Shown here: positions 53,583-62,923 of the stretch, in pieces
How positions within the stretch are numbered: the stretch's first letter is position 1
Layout of the letters: each line of letters opens with the position of its first letter
Origin: Rhizobium sp. J15
GTDB taxonomy: Bacteria > Pseudomonadota > Alphaproteobacteria > Rhizobiales > Rhizobiaceae
DNA length: 64,000 bases
NCBI RefSeq assembly: GCF_002531825.1
Contig: NZ_NWSX01000013.1
Span: forward strand, 89,139 to 153,138
Reading direction: 5' to 3'
Notes under the pieces: generated by a model
Told to the model about the DNA's origin: nothing
What the model saw: only the letters and a program-made list of their open reading frames with translations
Database searches by the model: none
Position numbers and translations under genes: made by a program

Positions 53583-55280
53583 ATGACCACCAAGCTCGAA
53601 CGTCTCGTCGACCAGGGTGTGGGCCGTATCCCCGCCGACATCGTGCTGAAGGGCGGCAGCTTCTTCGATCTCGTCACCGGCGAAATCGTCCGCTCCGATA
53701 TCGCCATCGGCGGCGACCGCATCGTCGGGACTTCAGGCAGCTATAAGGGTGAGACCGAGATCGACATATCCGGCAGGATCGTGGTGCCGGGTTTCATCGA
53801 CACGCATCTGCACATCGAATCCTCGCTGGTGACGCCACATGAATTCGACCGCTGCGTCCTGCCCTACGGCGTCACCACCGCCATCTGCGATCCGCACGAG
53901 ATCGCCAATGTGCTCGGCACCGAGGGCATCGAATTCTTCCTGGAATCGGCGCTGGAGACGATCATGGACATCCGTGTCCAGCTCTCCTCCTGCGTTCCGG
54001 CGACACATCTCGAGACTGCGGGCGCCGACCTGCCGATCGAGCATCTCCTGCCCTTCCGCGATCATCCGAAGGTCATCGGCCTTGCCGAGTTCATGAATTT
54101 CCCCGGCGTGATCCACAAGGATCCCGTCTGCATGGCCAAGCTCGACGCCTTCCAGGGCGGCCATATCGACGGCCACGCGCCGCTTTTATCCGGCAACGAC
54201 CTCAACGGTTATCTCGCAACCGGCATCCGCACCGAACACGAATGCACGAGTGCCGCCGAAGCGATGGAAAAGATTCGCAAGGGCATGCATATCCTCGTGC
54301 GCGAAGGTTCCGTGTCGAAGGATCTTGCCGCCCTGATGCCGATCATCACCGAACGGCTTTCACCCTATCTCGCGCTCTGCACCGACGACCGCAATCCGCT
54401 CGACATCGCCGAACAGGGCCATCTCGATCACATGATCCGCACGGCGATCGCCAACGGCGTCGAGCCCCTGGCGATCTACCGCGCCGCCTCGATCTCGGCC
54501 GCCCGCGCCTTCGGTCTCAGGGACCGCGGCCTGGTGGCGCCCGGCTGGCGCGCCGATCTCGTGGTTCTCGACAGTCTGGAAAACTGCCGCGCCGACATGG
54601 TCTTCTCCGCCGGCCGCCGCGTCACCGATAGGCTCTTTTCCACGCGCAAACCGGTCGCCCCCATCGGCCTCGACAGCGTCAAAGCCCGGCCGGTCAACGC
54701 TGCCCATTTCGGTGTGCCGGCCAGAGAGGGCGAAACATCGGTCATCGGCGTCATGCCGGGCAAGATCATCACCGAGCATCGCCGCTACCGCCTCCCCGTC
54801 AAAGGCAATGAGACGACGGTCGATCTTTCCAACGACATCATCAAGGTCGCCGTTATCGAGCGCCACGGCAAGAACGGCAACCACGCCAACGGCTTCGTCC
54901 AGGGCTTCGGCCTGAAGAAGGGCGCCATCGCCTCAACCGTCGGCCATGACAGCCACAATATCTGCGTCGTCGGCGTCGACGAGGACGATATGGCCCGCGC
55001 CGCAAACCGCCTCGGCGAAATCAAGGGCGGCTTCGTCGTCGTGGAAGATGGCAAGGTCACCGGCGAAATCGCCCTGCCCGTCGCCGGCCTGATGAGCCTC
55101 GAGCCCTACGAAAAGGTCCGCGACACGCTGCACCATCTGCGCAAGGCCGCCTTCGCGCTCGGCGCCACGCTGGAAGAGCCCTTCCTCCAGTTGGCCTTCC
55201 TGCCGCTGCCGGTTATCCCGCACCTGAAGATCTCGGACAAGGGAATGGTCGATGTAGACAAGTTCGCGCTGATCGGGTGA
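53583..55280 (+). CDS. ade: Adenine deaminase
   Basis: This 565-residue amidohydrolase converts adenine to hypoxanthine. The metal-binding [16 protein letters not shown] is at about residues 66-81, [10 protein letters not shown] is conserved, and the C-terminal portion carries [14 protein letters not shown] and [24 protein letters not shown], both features of AdeC. Length matches the family. It participates in purine salvage in the cytosol. The start is set by AGAGG with good spacing. Confidence 0.94.
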   Translation: MTTKLERLVDQGVGRIPADIVLKGGSFFDLVTGEIVRSDIAIGGDRIVGTSGSYKGETEIDISGRIVVPGFIDTHLHIESSLVTPHEFDRCVLPYGVTTAICDPHEIANVLGTEGIEFFLESALETIMDIRVQLSSCVPATHLETAGADLPIEHLLPFRDHPKVIGLAEFMNFPGVIHKDPVCMAKLDAFQGGHIDGHAPLLSGNDLNGYLATGIRTEHECTSAAEAMEKIRKGMHILVREGSVSKDLAALMPIITERLSPYLALCTDDRNPLDIAEQGHLDHMIRTAIANGVEPLAIYRAASISAARAFGLRDRGLVAPGWRADLVVLDSLENCRADMVFSAGRRVTDRLFSTRKPVAPIGLDSVKARPVNAAHFGVPAREGETSVIGVMPGKIITEHRRYRLPVKGNETTVDLSNDIIKVAVIERHGKNGNHANGFVQGFGLKKGAIASTVGHDSHNICVVGVDEDDMARAANRLGEIKGGFVVVEDGKVTGEIALPVAGLMSLEPYEKVRDTLHHLRKAAFALGATLEEPFLQLAFLPLPVIPHLKISDKGMVDVDKFALIG

Positions 55281-55338
55281 CGCAATCCTTGGCAAACTCC
55301 GCACCAGCGCCTATTTTGCGATATCGCGGGAGAAAATC

Positions 55339-55539
55339 ATGACCAAGCTGGAACAGATTGAAAAATCCGTGGCCGAACTCGACAAGCAGGAGTTCGAAGC
55401 CTTCTCCGCGTGGTTTGAAGCCCTTCAGGCCGAGCGCTGGGATCGGCAACTGGAAACAGACGCGGCAAGCGGTAGGCTCGACCATCTCGCAGACAAGGCC
55501 CTTGCGGATTTTCGTTCCGGAAAGACAAGACGGCTTTGA
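55339..55539 (+). CDS. Type II antitoxin-like protein
   Basis: This 66-residue protein contains MTKLEQIEKSVAELDKQEFEAFSAWFEAL and ERWDRQLETDAASGRLDHLADKALADFRSG, a pattern that I remember from small antitoxin-like proteins encoded before ParE-type toxins. No helix-turn-helix is seen. It overlaps the downstream toxin-like gene by TTGA, consistent with a coupled toxin-antitoxin pair. Confidence 0.8.
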   Translation: MTKLEQIEKSVAELDKQEFEAFSAWFEALQAERWDRQLETDAASGRLDHLADKALADFRSGKTRRL

Positions 55540-55790
55540 AACACCATGCGACTCCCGGCTTCTGGGAGGCCTATGACGGCTTACCTGAACAGATAAGGAA
55601 GCTGGCCGACGAAAACTTCGACCTGCTCAAACAAGATCCCAGACATCCATCTCTGCATTTCAAGCGCGTCGGCCGCTTCTGGTCGGCACGCGTCGGCACC
55701 TCCTGGAGAGCGCTGGCCGTGAGAGAGGGAGACGACGTCATTTGGTTTTGGATCGGCTCTCATGCGGACTATGATAAGTTGCTAAAGTAG
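55536..55790 (+). CDS. RelE/ParE-type toxin-like protein
   Basis: This 84-residue protein starts at a TTG overlapping the antitoxin stop and has the small RelE/ParE fold pattern: FWEAYDGLPEQIRKLADENFDLLKQDPRHPSLHFKRV, then a beta sheet with ARVGTSWRALAVREGDDVIWFWIGSHADYDKLL. Catalytic residues cannot be assigned. It is a putative growth-inhibiting toxin neutralised by the preceding gene. Confidence 0.82.
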   Translation: MKHHATPGFWEAYDGLPEQIRKLADENFDLLKQDPRHPSLHFKRVGRFWSARVGTSWRALAVREGDDVIWFWIGSHADYDKLLK

Positions 55791-55870
55791 CTTTAAAAAT
55801 ACTCGAGCCCGATCCCCATCGGCCGTCGCAGCCGCAATAGCGTGCGAGATTTCTGCATCCAAAATTGGCC

Positions 55871-56161
55871 TTAAAAAGCATGATGCCGCGTCGTCAACTC
55901 AAGTCCGATTGCCTTCATAACGGCCAGCGTCGTTTCAAGCGTGGGATTTCCGTTCTCACTGAGTGCCTTGTAGAGATGTTCGCGCGCAAGGCCGGTTTCC
56001 CTCGCAATTTTGCTCATGCCCTTGGCGCGCGCAACGACGCCAAGAGCCGATGCGATGAATTTCGCGTCACCGGTCTGCAGTGCTTCGGTAATAAAGGTTT
56101 CGATAGCCTCGTCGGAATCAAGCAACTCAGCCGGATCGAAGTCGAATATCTCTTCAGCCAT
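55871..56161 (-). CDS. HigA-type antitoxin (addiction module)
   Basis: This 96-residue protein has a helix-turn-helix in ALGVVARAKGMSKIARETGLAREHLYKALSENGNPTLETTLAVMKAIGLEL, the HigA-like addiction-module-antidote pattern. It follows its toxin on the minus strand with an eight-base overlap. I chose the ATG at 56161 (MAEEIFDFDP) rather than 56185, because 56161 gives the smaller overlap and the usual acidic start. Confidence 0.87.
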   Translation of the reverse strand: MAEEIFDFDPAELLDSDEAIETFITEALQTGDAKFIASALGVVARAKGMSKIARETGLAREHLYKALSENGNPTLETTLAVMKAIGLELTTRHHAF

Positions 56162-56459
56162 TATCGTCGCTCCATTCCATGGCAATTCTCTTTGCCGTTC
56201 TTATATCGGTTTCCTGCGTGCTCTTATCGCCTCCGCAGAGAAGGACGATGATGGTCTCTCCCCGCTTGCGGTAGTAGATCCGATAGCCGGGCCCGTAGTG
56301 AATGCGCAGTTCACTCACTCCTTCGCCGACCGGCGCGGCATCGCCGGCATGTCCGGTCGCAAGGCGCTGGAGGCGCAGGGCAATCATCGCCTTCGCCTTT
56401 CCATCCTTCAATCTCTTGTGCCACTTCTGGAAAGTGGCCGTTTGCTTCAGAATGAACAC
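56154..56459 (-). CDS. HigB-type RelE/ParE toxin
   Basis: This 101-residue protein has the addiction-module killer pattern: FQKWHKRLKDGKAKAMIALRLQRLATGHAGDAAPVGEGVSELRIHYGPGYRIYYRKRGETIIVLLCGGDKSTQETDIRTAK. The conserved RIHYGPGYRIYY and LLCGGDKSTQ are diagnostic. It precedes its antitoxin in toxin-first order, as in higBA. Confidence 0.88.
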   Translation of the reverse strand: MFILKQTATFQKWHKRLKDGKAKAMIALRLQRLATGHAGDAAPVGEGVSELRIHYGPGYRIYYRKRGETIIVLLCGGDKSTQETDIRTAKRIAMEWSDDNG

Positions 56460-56521
56460 ATCAGTTGTAATTTAAAAAATACAGTCTGTCAAAATCTATC
56501 CCCGCAGCGATAGCGAGACCG

Positions 56522-58168
56522 TCAAACCCGCGCACAGAATCCGTCCAGCGCCGCAAGCTTCACCGTTTCCGCGCCAACCACCGCCTCGTACCCCGGCATC
56601 TCAAGCGACTCGCCGAATACCATGCCCTCAGGCAGGCGGAATTCCGCCGGTTTGCGCGTCAGGTTGAAAACGAAGAGCAGTTTTTCTCCATTCTTCTCGC
56701 GGGTGAAGGCGAGCAGGTCCTGGTTGGTGCCGATGAAGGTCATCTCGCCGTCGATCAATGCTGGATGGCTCTTTCGGAAAGCGAGCGTCCTGCGGTAGTG
56801 GTGCAGCACCGCGCCGTCACTCCCCTCCTGCGTATCGACGGAAAGTGCGGCCTGCTCATAGGGCACCGGCAGCCAGCTCTTCTCGGCCGAGGTGAAGCCG
56901 GCATGCGCCTTGCCCGCCTCCCAGGGCATCGGCGTGCGGCATCCGTCGCGGCCCTTGAAGGCCGGCCAGAAGCGGATGCCGTAGGGGTCGCGCAGATCCT
57001 CGAAGGCAAGCTCGGCCTCCGGCAGGCCGAGTTCCTCGCCCTGGTAGAGGCAGATCGAACCGCGCAGCGCCGCGAGCACCGAGATCGCGAGCTTGGCGAT
57101 AACGGGCCGCTCCTCCTCGGTCAGCGCAAAGCGGCTGACATGGCGCATGACGTCGTGATTGGAGAAGGCCCAGCAGACCCAGCCGTCGGTCACCGCCTTC
57201 TGGAAGGCTTCGACGCAGCCGCGAATATGCGCGGCGGTGAACTCCGGTCCGAGCAGGTCGAAGGTGTAGCACATATGCAGCTTGTCGCCGCCACTCGTAT
57301 AGGCGCCAACCGTCTTCAGCGAACGCGCCCCGTCGCCGACTTCGCCGACGGTCGTGCGGTCCTCATACCGGTCGAGCAGCGCCCGGAAGCGCTTGAGGAA
57401 ATCGACATTTTCCGGCTGCGTCTTGTCGTAGAGATGGTTCTGCATGCCGTAGGGATTGCTGTCTGGCGCATCGAGGCCTGCGTCATCCTCATCGGGCTCA
57501 TGCGGCGGATTGCTTCTGAGCTGCTTGTCGCAGAAATAATAATTGACCGTATCCAGCCGGAAGCCGTCGACGCCGCGGTCGAGCCAGAACTTCACCGTCT
57601 CCAGCACCGCATCCTGCACCTCCCTGCTGTGGAAGTTGAGATCGGGCTGCGAGGTCAGAAAGTTGTGCTGGTAATATTGCCGGCGCACGCCGTCCCACTC
57701 CCAGCCCGGCCCGCCGAAGATCGACAGCCAGTTGTTCGGCGCCGTGCCATCGGGCTTCGGATCGGCCCAGACATACCAGTCCGCCTTCGGATTGGTCCGG
57801 CTCGCCCGGCTCTCGACGAACCAGGGATGCCTGTCCGACGTATGTGAAATCACCTGGTCGATGACGACCTTGATGCCGAGCCTGTGCGCCTCGGCCATCA
57901 TCTCGTCGAAATCGGCGAGCGTCCCGAAGATCGGGTCGACATCGCAATAGTCGGAAACGTCGTAGCCCATGTCGGCCATCGGCGACTTGAAGAAGGGCGA
58001 GAGCCAGATGGCGTCGACGCCGAGGCTGGCGATATGCGGCAGCCGGCGGGTGATACCCTTGAGATCGCCGAGCCCGTCGCTGTTCGTGTCCTGAAACGAG
58101 CGCGGATAGACCTGATAAATCACCGCGCCGCGCCACCAGTCCGCATTCCCGCCTGCCTGCAATGCCAT
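56522..58168 (-). CDS. GH13 alpha-glucosidase
   Basis: This 548-residue GH13 enzyme has Asp206 as nucleophile in GFRLDTVNYYF, Glu276 as acid/base in TTVGEVGDG and the His338-Asp339 pair in FSNHDVMRH. The N-terminus VIYQVYPRSFQDTNSDGLGDLKGI is typical of the alpha-glucosidase/oligo-1,6-glucosidase group, and AglA is the Sinorhizobium relative. It hydrolyses alpha-glucosides in the cytosol; the preferred linkage is not settled. GGAGA supports the start at 58168. A longer in-frame extension into the oppA antisense is rejected. No sugar transporter is adjacent. Confidence 0.91.
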   Translation of the reverse strand: MALQAGGNADWWRGAVIYQVYPRSFQDTNSDGLGDLKGITRRLPHIASLGVDAIWLSPFFKSPMADMGYDVSDYCDVDPIFGTLADFDEMMAEAHRLGIKVVIDQVISHTSDRHPWFVESRASRTNPKADWYVWADPKPDGTAPNNWLSIFGGPGWEWDGVRRQYYQHNFLTSQPDLNFHSREVQDAVLETVKFWLDRGVDGFRLDTVNYYFCDKQLRSNPPHEPDEDDAGLDAPDSNPYGMQNHLYDKTQPENVDFLKRFRALLDRYEDRTTVGEVGDGARSLKTVGAYTSGGDKLHMCYTFDLLGPEFTAAHIRGCVEAFQKAVTDGWVCWAFSNHDVMRHVSRFALTEEERPVIAKLAISVLAALRGSICLYQGEELGLPEAELAFEDLRDPYGIRFWPAFKGRDGCRTPMPWEAGKAHAGFTSAEKSWLPVPYEQAALSVDTQEGSDGAVLHHYRRTLAFRKSHPALIDGEMTFIGTNQDLLAFTREKNGEKLLFVFNLTRKPAEFRLPEGMVFGESLEMPGYEAVVGAETVKLAALDGFCARV

Positions 58169-58453
58169 CGGCCACGTCTCCTGCCTTGTTCGCGCTCGCC
58201 ACACTAAAGCGGACGAAACAAAAGACAACCATATCAAGCCGCGATGCCCGCGCTGAAACCGCCGCGACGCTTCGTCGCGATCCGGCAAGGGGGAGACGTA
58301 TATAGGCTTGTGCACAACCCAAAACCAGCCTCCGGATTTGGGGTTGCAACGCAAAGGCTTTGCGATAAGGTGCGCGCTGACCTGCACGTAAAAGGTCAAA
58401 TATCGGGAACAAATGTCTAATAAAGGCGCAAAGCCTAGAAAGGTGGACCCACC

Positions 58454-60034
58454 ATGAACCAATTCTCGAAAAAATTTCTCGCCTCTGCAATGCTTGGCAC
58501 ATTGCTGGCGTTTTCCGCCCATGCGGCGACGATCAATATTCACAATGGTGGCGACCCGCAGTCGCTCGATCCACAGAAACTGTCCGGCGACTGGGAGAAT
58601 CGTATCGCCGGCGACATCTTCGAAGGCCTTGTCACCGAGGATGCCAAGGACAATCCAATTCCCGGCCAGGCTGAAAGCTGGACCATTTCGCCGGATGGCA
58701 AGGTCTACACCTTCAAGCTTCGCGACGGCATCAAGTGGTCCGATGGCCAGCCGGTAACGGCAGGAGACTTCGTCTTCGCCTTCCAGCGCCTCGTCGACCC
58801 GAAGAACGCCGCCGACTACGCCTACCTGCAGTTCACCATCAAGAACGCCGAAAAGATCAACAAGGGCGAGATCACCGATCTCAACCAGCTCGGCGTCAAG
58901 GCAATCGACGACAAGACGCTCGAAATCACCCTGGAAAATCCGACCCCCTATTTCATCAACGCTCTGATGCACTACACGGCCTATCCGCTGCCGAAGCATG
59001 TCGTCGAGGCGAAGGGCCAGGATTGGGTCAAGATCGGCAACATCGTCACCAACGGCCCCTATAAGCCGACCGAATGGGTTCCGGGCTCGCATGTGACGAC
59101 AGTCAAGAACGACCAGTGGTACGGCACCAAGGACCTGAAGATCGACGGCGCCAAGTTCTTCGTCCTCGAGGATCAGGAAGCGGCACTGAAACGTTACCGT
59201 GCCGGCGAATTCGACATTCTCACCGACTTCCCGACCGACCAGTACGAGTGGATGAAGAAGAACCTGCCGGGTCAGGCCCATGTCGCCCCCTTCTCCGGCC
59301 TCTATTATTACGTCGTCAACTCGCAGAAGCCGCCGTTCAGCGACAAGCGCGTCCGCCAGGCGCTGTCCATGGCGATCAACCGCGAAGTGATCGGCCCGCA
59401 GATCCTCGGCACCGGCGAATTGCCGGCCTATTCCTGGGTTCCGCCGGGCACGGCGAATTACGGCGAGCCGGCCTATGTCAGCTGGAAGGACCTGCCCTAT
59501 AACGAAAAGGTCGCCGAAGCCAAGAAACTGCTCACCGAGGCCGGATTCGGCCCCGACAAGCCGCTCCATGCGGTCCTCAGCTACAATACCAACGACAACC
59601 ACAAGCGCATCGCCGTCGCGATCGCGTCCATGTGGAAGCCGCTCGGCGTCAACGTCGAGCTCGTCAACGCCGAAACCAAGGTGCATTACGACCAGATGCA
59701 GCGCGGTCAGGTGGAGATCGGCCGTGCCGGCTGGCTCGCCGACTACAACGATCCGGACAATTTCCTGAACCTGCTGGTGACAGGCGTGCAGATGAATTAC
59801 GGTCGCTGGTCCAATCCTGAATATGACAAGCTGATCAAGGACGGCAACGCTCAGACGGATCTGACCAAGCGCGCCGATATCTTCAAGAAGGCCGAGCAGC
59901 TGGCGCTTGATGAATCCGCGGCCCTGCCGATCTACTACTATGTCTCGAAGAACGTCGTCTCGCCGAAGATCGAAGGCTTCGTCGACAACATCCAGGACAT
60001 CCACCGCACCCGCTGGCTGTCGATGAAAGAGTAA
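58454..60034 (+). CDS. oppA: Oligopeptide ABC transporter substrate-binding protein
   Basis: This 526-residue protein has a signal peptide (ending near AFSAHAAT) and the OppA start INIHNGGDPQSLDPQKLSGDWENRIAGDIFEGL. AGEFDILTDFPTDQYEWMKKNLPGQAH and YYVVNSQKPPFSDKRVRQALSMAINRE match family 5 binding proteins. It captures peptides in the periplasm for OppBCDF. AAAGG precedes the ATG. A strong hairpin follows, before oppB. Confidence 0.91.
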   Translation: MNQFSKKFLASAMLGTLLAFSAHAATINIHNGGDPQSLDPQKLSGDWENRIAGDIFEGLVTEDAKDNPIPGQAESWTISPDGKVYTFKLRDGIKWSDGQPVTAGDFVFAFQRLVDPKNAADYAYLQFTIKNAEKINKGEITDLNQLGVKAIDDKTLEITLENPTPYFINALMHYTAYPLPKHVVEAKGQDWVKIGNIVTNGPYKPTEWVPGSHVTTVKNDQWYGTKDLKIDGAKFFVLEDQEAALKRYRAGEFDILTDFPTDQYEWMKKNLPGQAHVAPFSGLYYYVVNSQKPPFSDKRVRQALSMAINREVIGPQILGTGELPAYSWVPPGTANYGEPAYVSWKDLPYNEKVAEAKKLLTEAGFGPDKPLHAVLSYNTNDNHKRIAVAIASMWKPLGVNVELVNAETKVHYDQMQRGQVEIGRAGWLADYNDPDNFLNLLVTGVQMNYGRWSNPEYDKLIKDGNAQTDLTKRADIFKKAEQLALDESAALPIYYYVSKNVVSPKIEGFVDNIQDIHRTRWLSMKE

Positions 60035-60042
60035 GGGAAAAC

Positions 60043-60071
60043 GGTCCTTCCCGCCCCGCGCGGGAAGGACC
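60043..60071 (+). terminator. Stem-loop between oppA and oppB
   Basis: GGTCCTTCCCGC and GCGGGAAGGACC form a perfect 12-bp stem with a five-base loop. No T-run follows, so a stabiliser for oppA message is more likely than full termination. Confidence 0.75.
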
Positions 60072-60082
60072 GGCCCACGACC

Positions 60083-61006
60083 ATGATCAAATACGCCCTC
60101 CGTCGATTGCTATCGACGATCCCCGTTCTGTGGATCGCCGTCACAGCCTGCTTTTTTGTTTTGCGCCTTGCCCCCGGCGGCCCGTTCGATGGCGAAAGGC
60201 CATTGCCGCCGGTGATCCTGAAGAACCTCGCGGTCCACTACAATCTCGATAAGCCGCTGATCCAGCAGTACCTGATCTATGTCGGCGACCTGCTGCGGGG
60301 CGATCTTGGCCCCTCCTTCGCCAGCGAGGATTTCACCGTCGCCCAGCAGATCATGATCGGCCTGCCCTATACCTTCACCATCGGCACGGCTGCCTTCCTG
60401 ATTGCCATCATCGTCGGCGTGACTGTCGGCTGTCTCGGGGCGCTCTACCAGAACAAGGCGCCGGATTACATTCTCGGCACGCTCATCCTGGTCGGCGTCG
60501 TGCTGCCGAACTTCCTGATCGCGCCGATCCTGCAATTGATTTTCGGCATCCACCTCGCCTGGTTTCCGGTCGGCGGCTGGGGTGACGGCTCGATCAAATA
60601 CCTGATCCTGCCGATCGTCGTCCTGGCCCTGCCGCATGCGGGGCGGATCTCTCGGATCACCCGCGGCTCGATGATCGAGGTGATGAACCAGAACTTCATC
60701 CGCACCGCCAAGGCCAAGGGCATCGGCCCGCGGCTGACCGTCATGCGCCATGCGCTGAAACCGGCCATGATGCCCGTCGTTTCCTATCTGGGGCCGGCGG
60801 CAAGCTACCTTCTCACCGGCTCGCTGGTCGTCGAAAGCATCTTCGGATTGCCCGGCATCGGCCGCTATTTCGTCAACGCAGCCCTGAACCGCGATTACGG
60901 CATGGTTCTCGGCACGGTCATCTTCTACATGGTGCTGATCGTGTTCCTGAACCTTCTCGTCGACATCGCCTATGCCTGGCTCGATCCGAAAGTGAGAAAC
61001 CGATGA
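60083..61006 (+). CDS. oppB: Oligopeptide ABC transporter permease OppB
   Basis: This 307-residue permease has the family start MIKYALRRLLSTIPVLWIAVTACFFVLRLAPGGPF, six membrane segments and an EAA loop in FIRTAKAKGIGPRLTVMRHALKPAMMPVVSYLGPA. It pairs with OppC in the inner membrane. The stop overlaps the oppC ATG by four bases. Confidence 0.92.
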   Translation: MIKYALRRLLSTIPVLWIAVTACFFVLRLAPGGPFDGERPLPPVILKNLAVHYNLDKPLIQQYLIYVGDLLRGDLGPSFASEDFTVAQQIMIGLPYTFTIGTAAFLIAIIVGVTVGCLGALYQNKAPDYILGTLILVGVVLPNFLIAPILQLIFGIHLAWFPVGGWGDGSIKYLILPIVVLALPHAGRISRITRGSMIEVMNQNFIRTAKAKGIGPRLTVMRHALKPAMMPVVSYLGPAASYLLTGSLVVESIFGLPGIGRYFVNAALNRDYGMVLGTVIFYMVLIVFLNLLVDIAYAWLDPKVRNR

Positions 61007-61920
61007 TCCTCAACCCCGCAAAACGCGAGCTGCTCGCGCAGGAGCTTCTGGAGGCCGAAGGGCTGGCGCCCGAAGGCCGCTCTCTCACCAGGGATGCGCT
61101 GCGCCGCCTCGGGCGCAACAAGGCGGCCGTACTCTCGATCGCCGTGCTGTCGCTCTTGATCCTCGCCGCCTTCCTCGGCCCCTGGTTCATTCCCTTCAAC
61201 TACGAGGATCCCGACTGGGCCGCCTTCCGCATTCCGCCCTCGATCGAGACCGGCCATTATTTCGGCACGGACCCCAACGGCCGCGATCTCCTTGCCCGCG
61301 TTCTCTACGGCACCCGCATCTCGCTCGCCGTGGCGCTGACGGCGACCGTCGTCTCCGTCGTCATCGGCGTACTCTATGGCGCGATATCGGGCTATATCGG
61401 CGGCAGGCTGGATGCGATCATGATGCGCTTTGTCGATATCATGTATGCGCTTCCCTATATCCTCTTCGTCATCCTCTTGATGGTGATCTTCGGCCGCAAC
61501 GTCTACCTGCTCTTTGCCGCGATCGGCGCGCTGGAATGGCTGACCATGGCCCGCATCGTCCGCGGTCAGACGCTGTCGATCAAGCACCGCGAATTCATCG
61601 AGGCGGCCCGCGCCTCCGGGCAGCGGCCGTTCAAGATCATCGTCAAGCACATCATCCCGAACCTCGTCGGCCCGGTGGTGATCTTCGCGGCGCTGACCGT
61701 GCCCGAAATCATCGCCACCGAGAGCTTCCTCTCCTATCTCGGCTTCGGCGTGCAGGAACCGCTGACCTCGCTCGGCACGCTGATCGCCGAAGGAACCGAC
61801 GCCATGGAAAGCATGCCGTGGCTGCTGATCTTCCCGGCCAGCTTCCTCGTGGCGCTGCTGCTCAGCCTGCTCTTCATCGGCGACGGCCTGCGCGACGCGT
61901 TCGACCCGAAGGATCGATAG
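61003..61920 (+). CDS. oppC: Oligopeptide ABC transporter permease OppC
   Basis: This 305-residue permease has the OppC cytosolic N-terminus ending in SLTRDALRRLGRNKAAVLSIAVLS, the periplasmic HYFGTDPNGRDLLARVLYGTRISL and the EAA loop EFIEAARASGQRPFKIIVKHIIPNLVGPVV. It pairs with OppB. One base separates its stop from the oppD ATG. Confidence 0.92.
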   Translation: MILNPAKRELLAQELLEAEGLAPEGRSLTRDALRRLGRNKAAVLSIAVLSLLILAAFLGPWFIPFNYEDPDWAAFRIPPSIETGHYFGTDPNGRDLLARVLYGTRISLAVALTATVVSVVIGVLYGAISGYIGGRLDAIMMRFVDIMYALPYILFVILLMVIFGRNVYLLFAAIGALEWLTMARIVRGQTLSIKHREFIEAARASGQRPFKIIVKHIIPNLVGPVVIFAALTVPEIIATESFLSYLGFGVQEPLTSLGTLIAEGTDAMESMPWLLIFPASFLVALLLSLLFIGDGLRDAFDPKDR

Positions 61921-61921
61921 A

Positions 61922-62923
61922 ATGCCTCAGGAAAAAGACATCCTCCTTGAACTCAAGGATTACTCGATCACTTTCGCAACGCCCGACGGCGAGGTGAAAG
62001 CGGTCTCCAACATGAACCTCACGGTCCGGCGCGGCGAACGCATCGCCATCGTCGGCGAATCCGGCTCCGGCAAGAGCCAGACCTTCCTCGGCATCATGGG
62101 CCTTCTCGCCAAGAACGGCAAAACGACGGGACAGGCGCTGCTCGAAGGCAAGGACGTGCTGTCGCTGAAACCGCGCGAGCTGGACCAGATCCGCGGCAAG
62201 GACATGGCCATGGTCTTCCAGGACCCGATGACCGCGCTCAATCCGTCGCTGAAGATTTCGAGACAGCTGACGGAACAGCTGGAGGTTCATCGCGGCCTGA
62301 CGGCGCGCGCCGCATCCGAGGCAGCTCTCGATATGCTCAAACGCGTCGGCATCCCCGACCCGACCCGGCGCTTCCACCTCTATCCGCACGAACTGTCAGG
62401 CGGCATGCGCCAGCGCATCGTCATCGCCATGGCGCTGCTCACCAAGCCGAAGCTCCTGATCGCCGACGAGCCGACGACGGCGCTCGACGTCACCATCCAG
62501 GCGCAGATCCTCGATCTCTTCAACGACCTGACGGCGGAGATGAACACGGCGCTCATCATGATCACCCATGATCTCGGCGTCGTCGCCGGCCTCGCCGACC
62601 GCGTCGCCGTCATGTATGCCGGCCGCATCGTCGAGGAAGCGCCGGTCGACGAACTCTTCGACAATCCCGCCCATCCCTATACGGCGGCGCTGCATGCCTC
62701 GATCCCGCGCCCGGACCAGGATGTCGACGATCTCGTCGTCATTCCCGGGCGCCCGCCGAACCTGCAGCACCTGCCGAAAGGCTGCAATTTCTCGCCGCGC
62801 TGTTCGCAGGTCCAGGACGATTGCATCGACCGCCCGCCCGCGCTCGAAATCCTGGCGCCGCGCCACTGCGCCGCCTGCTACCATCCGTTCCCGCGTCGTG
62901 AGGAGTTGCTGAACCATGGCTGA
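61922..62923 (+). CDS. oppD: Oligopeptide ABC transporter ATPase OppD
   Basis: This 333-residue ATPase has Walker A GESGSGKSQ near residues 45-53, the signature LSGGMRQRIVIAMAL, Walker B LLIADEPTTALDVT and the C-terminal Cys-rich oligopeptide-transporter segment GCNFSPRCSQVQDDCIDRPPALEIL. It works with OppF. Its end overlaps oppF by eight bases. Confidence 0.93.
   Translation: MPQEKDILLELKDYSITFATPDGEVKAVSNMNLTVRRGERIAIVGESGSGKSQTFLGIMGLLAKNGKTTGQALLEGKDVLSLKPRELDQIRGKDMAMVFQDPMTALNPSLKISRQLTEQLEVHRGLTARAASEAALDMLKRVGIPDPTRRFHLYPHELSGGMRQRIVIAMALLTKPKLLIADEPTTALDVTIQAQILDLFNDLTAEMNTALIMITHDLGVVAGLADRVAVMYAGRIVEEAPVDELFDNPAHPYTAALHASIPRPDQDVDDLVVIPGRPPNLQHLPKGCNFSPRCSQVQDDCIDRPPALEILAPRHCAACYHPFPRREELLNHG

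Noticed and set aside
58169..60004. Extension of the alpha-glucosidase frame far upstream, giving a 1160-residue product
   Set aside because: The extra residues are antisense to oppA and do not resemble a GH13 accessory domain. The family start and GGAGA at 58168 fit better.
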